From positions 35,325-88,400 of the forward strand of contig DCHZ01000033.1 in assembly GCA_002315385.1 (NCBI GenBank): a stretch of DNA of 53,076 bases, written 5' to 3'. The position numbers and the translations under genes were made by a program. Below, piece by piece: positions 51,183 to 53,076 of the stretch; position 1 is the stretch's first letter, and each line of letters opens with the position of its first letter. Under the pieces are notes generated by a model that made no database searches, was not told the origin of the DNA, and saw nothing but the letters and a program-made list of their open reading frames with translations. This stretch comes from Firmicutes bacterium UBA1739 (GTDB lineage Bacteria > Bacillota > Clostridia > Peptostreptococcales > Anaerovoracaceae).

Positions 51183-52934
51183 ATGACGAAAAGGATTGCG
51201 ATATTTGTTATCGCAACGATAATGCTTACATCTCTGCTTGCAGCTTGCGGAGAGAAGGAAACAACAAACATATTGGATCAGTTTTCTGACAAAGTGGTAG
51301 AGAAAACACCGGAAGAATGGGCGGAGGAGTTCAAAGTTGACGAATACGCCCCCAACAACGAGATCACCGGCGAATATGATGAATCCCTCGCCGCAAAATG
51401 CGTAAACGGCACATTCGTTGGCAAGCTGACGGACGGTGTTATTGAGTGGAAGGGAATCCCATATGCCTCACAGCCCATAGGCGACAAGCGTTTCTGTCAG
51501 GCGACCGCTCCCGAACCTTCGGATAAGGTATATGAAGCGTATCATTTCGGATCAAGCTGTCCGCAAAACACTGACCCCACCGAAAGAGCTTCCATGTATC
51601 ATCAGGGAGAGGATTGCCTGAATCTGAATGTGTGGTCGAATACGAGCAACACTTCCGACAAGAAGCCTGTTGTGGTTTACATTCACGGCGGTGCTTTCAG
51701 TCTGGGCGGAACTTCCGATCCTATGTATGACGGATACAATTTCAGCTACTACAACCCCGAAGTGCTGATGGTAACGATTACCTATCGTTTGAACATTTTC
51801 GGCTCCATCAATCTCTCCTGCTTCTCCGATGGGGAGCAGTATGAAGCCTCCATCAACAATTACCTGCTGGATCAGGTGCAGGCTCTTACATGGATCAAGG
51901 AGAACATCGCCGCATTTGGCGGAGATCCCGACAATGTTACCGTCATCGGTGAATCCGCGGGTGCGATCAGCGTTTCCTACCTTGCCATACTACCCGAGGC
52001 ACAGGGCCTGTTCACCAGACTGATGCCCATGAGTGCCGGCGTGAGCAATTCCACATCTTATGAGAAGAGCCTTGACGGCGGCAAAAATATGAAGGAGCAT
52101 TTCGGAGTGGATACCGTAAGCGAGCTTCAGAATATCCCAATGGAGGATCTGCGGGAATTTTTCTCTTCAGATGTGTCAATCTGCAATTATGTTGTACGCG
52201 GCGGCGGCAGCGTTTCCGAAGATCCCATTGCGGATTGGGCTGCGGGTGCAACAAAGGATACTACGATACTGCAAGGCAGAACTGCGAATGAATTCAGATA
52301 CTTCCAGAATGCAGGCGACCTGAACTGCGTCGAGGTATATGACGCACTGTGCTACGGAATGTATTATTATACTCACAAAAGAGGCGGCGAAACGTATCAG
52401 GAACTCGAAGAGAAGTATTTTGAAACATTGAAAAATTTGGGATACAAGGACGAGGATCTGATACGCGAGTATGCAAACGACAAGTTCTTCAATTCCGCAA
52501 ACGGCTATCAGGCAACGCTGCACGCAGATAACGGCGGCAAAGGCTATTACTACATCTTCGAGGCCAAGTACGATTATCCTGAGGATATGGGGGCAGCTCA
52601 TGCGGTAGACTGCTACTACCTTTTCGGCACATTTGACGGCAAGCATGTGCTTGGAACCGTTGACCAGCAGAAGCTTTCCCGCTGGTATCAGAAGTTCATC
52701 GTAAACTATGCGACTACCGGAAATCCGAGCATGGAAGGTTTGGAATGGCCTGAGTACAACAACGAAACTAGGCCTATGATGATGATCGATGTAACCAATG
52801 TCCGCGTTGAGTACAATCCTGAAAAGGAAAGAAAGGACATTGTCATCCAGATGTGCAAGGAAGAGCCAGAATATCGCTACAATGTGAATATCGAACACGG
52901 TCTGCTGGATCTGATCAACGATGTGATAAAATAA
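51183..52934 (+). CDS. Lipoprotein type-B carboxylesterase
   Basis: A 583-residue protein. The signal peptide ends in a lipobox LLAAC (Cys 21), so it should be a membrane-anchored lipoprotein. The alpha/beta-hydrolase of the carboxylesterase type B family has the oxyanion loop VYIHGGAFSLGG, nucleophile GESAGA, acidic residue in ANEF and His in GAAHAVDC. It hydrolyses carboxylic esters, perhaps acylated plant or host glycans; the substrate is not known. AGGGAGAG precedes the ATG. Its codon use (more ATC, GGC, GAC) is richer in GC than the neighbouring island, suggesting a different origin. Confidence 0.92.
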   Translation: MTKRIAIFVIATIMLTSLLAACGEKETTNILDQFSDKVVEKTPEEWAEEFKVDEYAPNNEITGEYDESLAAKCVNGTFVGKLTDGVIEWKGIPYASQPIGDKRFCQATAPEPSDKVYEAYHFGSSCPQNTDPTERASMYHQGEDCLNLNVWSNTSNTSDKKPVVVYIHGGAFSLGGTSDPMYDGYNFSYYNPEVLMVTITYRLNIFGSINLSCFSDGEQYEASINNYLLDQVQALTWIKENIAAFGGDPDNVTVIGESAGAISVSYLAILPEAQGLFTRLMPMSAGVSNSTSYEKSLDGGKNMKEHFGVDTVSELQNIPMEDLREFFSSDVSICNYVVRGGGSVSEDPIADWAAGATKDTTILQGRTANEFRYFQNAGDLNCVEVYDALCYGMYYYTHKRGGETYQELEEKYFETLKNLGYKDEDLIREYANDKFFNSANGYQATLHADNGGKGYYYIFEAKYDYPEDMGAAHAVDCYYLFGTFDGKHVLGTVDQQKLSRWYQKFIVNYATTGNPSMEGLEWPEYNNETRPMMMIDVTNVRVEYNPEKERKDIVIQMCKEEPEYRYNVNIEHGLLDLINDVIK

Positions 52935-53076
52935 ACATACATCAAACTTTGCACCTTTATAACGGACGAAAGCACATAAATTCCGATTTATTTTACAAGA
53001 CCGAGAGATGTTTTCCGACAAATCGCCTAATCCACAATCAGCTTCCCAAGGATCCTAACCTGGTTGTAATAGGTGA

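Noticed and set aside
52176..53021. Long open frame on the minus strand opposite the esterase
   Set aside because: No ribosome site or recognisable domain; it mirrors the codon structure of the clearly coding plus strand.
1..53076. CRISPR array or rRNA operon
   Set aside because: No regularly spaced repeats of 25-40 bp and no rRNA-like sequence were seen on either strand.

Overview
The window looks like chromosomal DNA of a Gram-positive anaerobe of the Clostridia, most likely a Lachnospiraceae relative. This rests on strong AGGAGG-type ribosome binding sites, sigma-A promoters, SpoIIE-type phosphatase, LCP, CpsB, VanZ and PrsW proteins, an LPxTG surface protein and low-to-moderate GC. No database was searched, so the taxon is inferred from gene content and style.

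Layout: (1) 1-6.6 kb holds housekeeping and assorted genes: the 3' part of tRNA-Leu(GAG), a secreted stalk-domain protein, a membrane protein translationally coupled to a PrsW-type protease, a macrodomain hydrolase, a WecE-like aminotransferase and gltX. (2) 6.7-29.2 kb is one long co-directional exopolysaccharide (EPS) operon behind a TTGACA-17-TAAAAT promoter. It opens with CpsB-like phosphatase, LCP-like protein, Wzz-like chain-length protein and tyrosine kinase. After a 289-bp untranslated gap come a CapD/PglF-type dehydratase, an aminotransferase, the initiating phosphoglycosyltransferase, three GT4 glycosyltransferases, UDP-HexNAc dehydrogenase and epimerase (TviB/TviC-like, giving UDP-GalNAcA), a deacetylase, Wzy, Wzx and VanZ. 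Three ATP-grasp proteins (one broken by an in-frame stop, one TupA-like) and a PLP-dependent amino-acid decarboxylase homologue sit among them. Together they suggest an aminosugar/uronic-acid polymer carrying amide-linked amino acids or amines. (3) 29.3-40 kb is a mixed region: EamA transporter, methyltransferase, membrane GDPD, hexapeptide acyltransferase, a frame-shifted LPxTG protein, a radical SAM/TetR pair with a near-ideal operator-promoter, and a membrane-anchored SpoIIE-type phosphatase.

(4) 40.3-50.8 kb is a defence-rich accessory island. It carries an orphan Tn916-type excisionase, an ATPase plus a compact TOPRIM-like partner, an IS remnant, and a fic-hsdM-hsdS-x-hsdR operon (type I restriction-modification with Fic and two unknown small genes). 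Both edges carry a truncated 5' end of a low-molecular-weight protein-tyrosine-phosphatase gene sharing TGCCACGG, which suggests integration at such a gene. (5) After the island lies a lipoprotein carboxylesterase of different base composition.

Best candidates for something new are the ATP-grasp/decarboxylase decoration module of the EPS operon, the ATPase/small TOPRIM-like pair with its perfect 16-bp inverted repeat, and the Fic-containing type I operon flanked by operator-like repeats.
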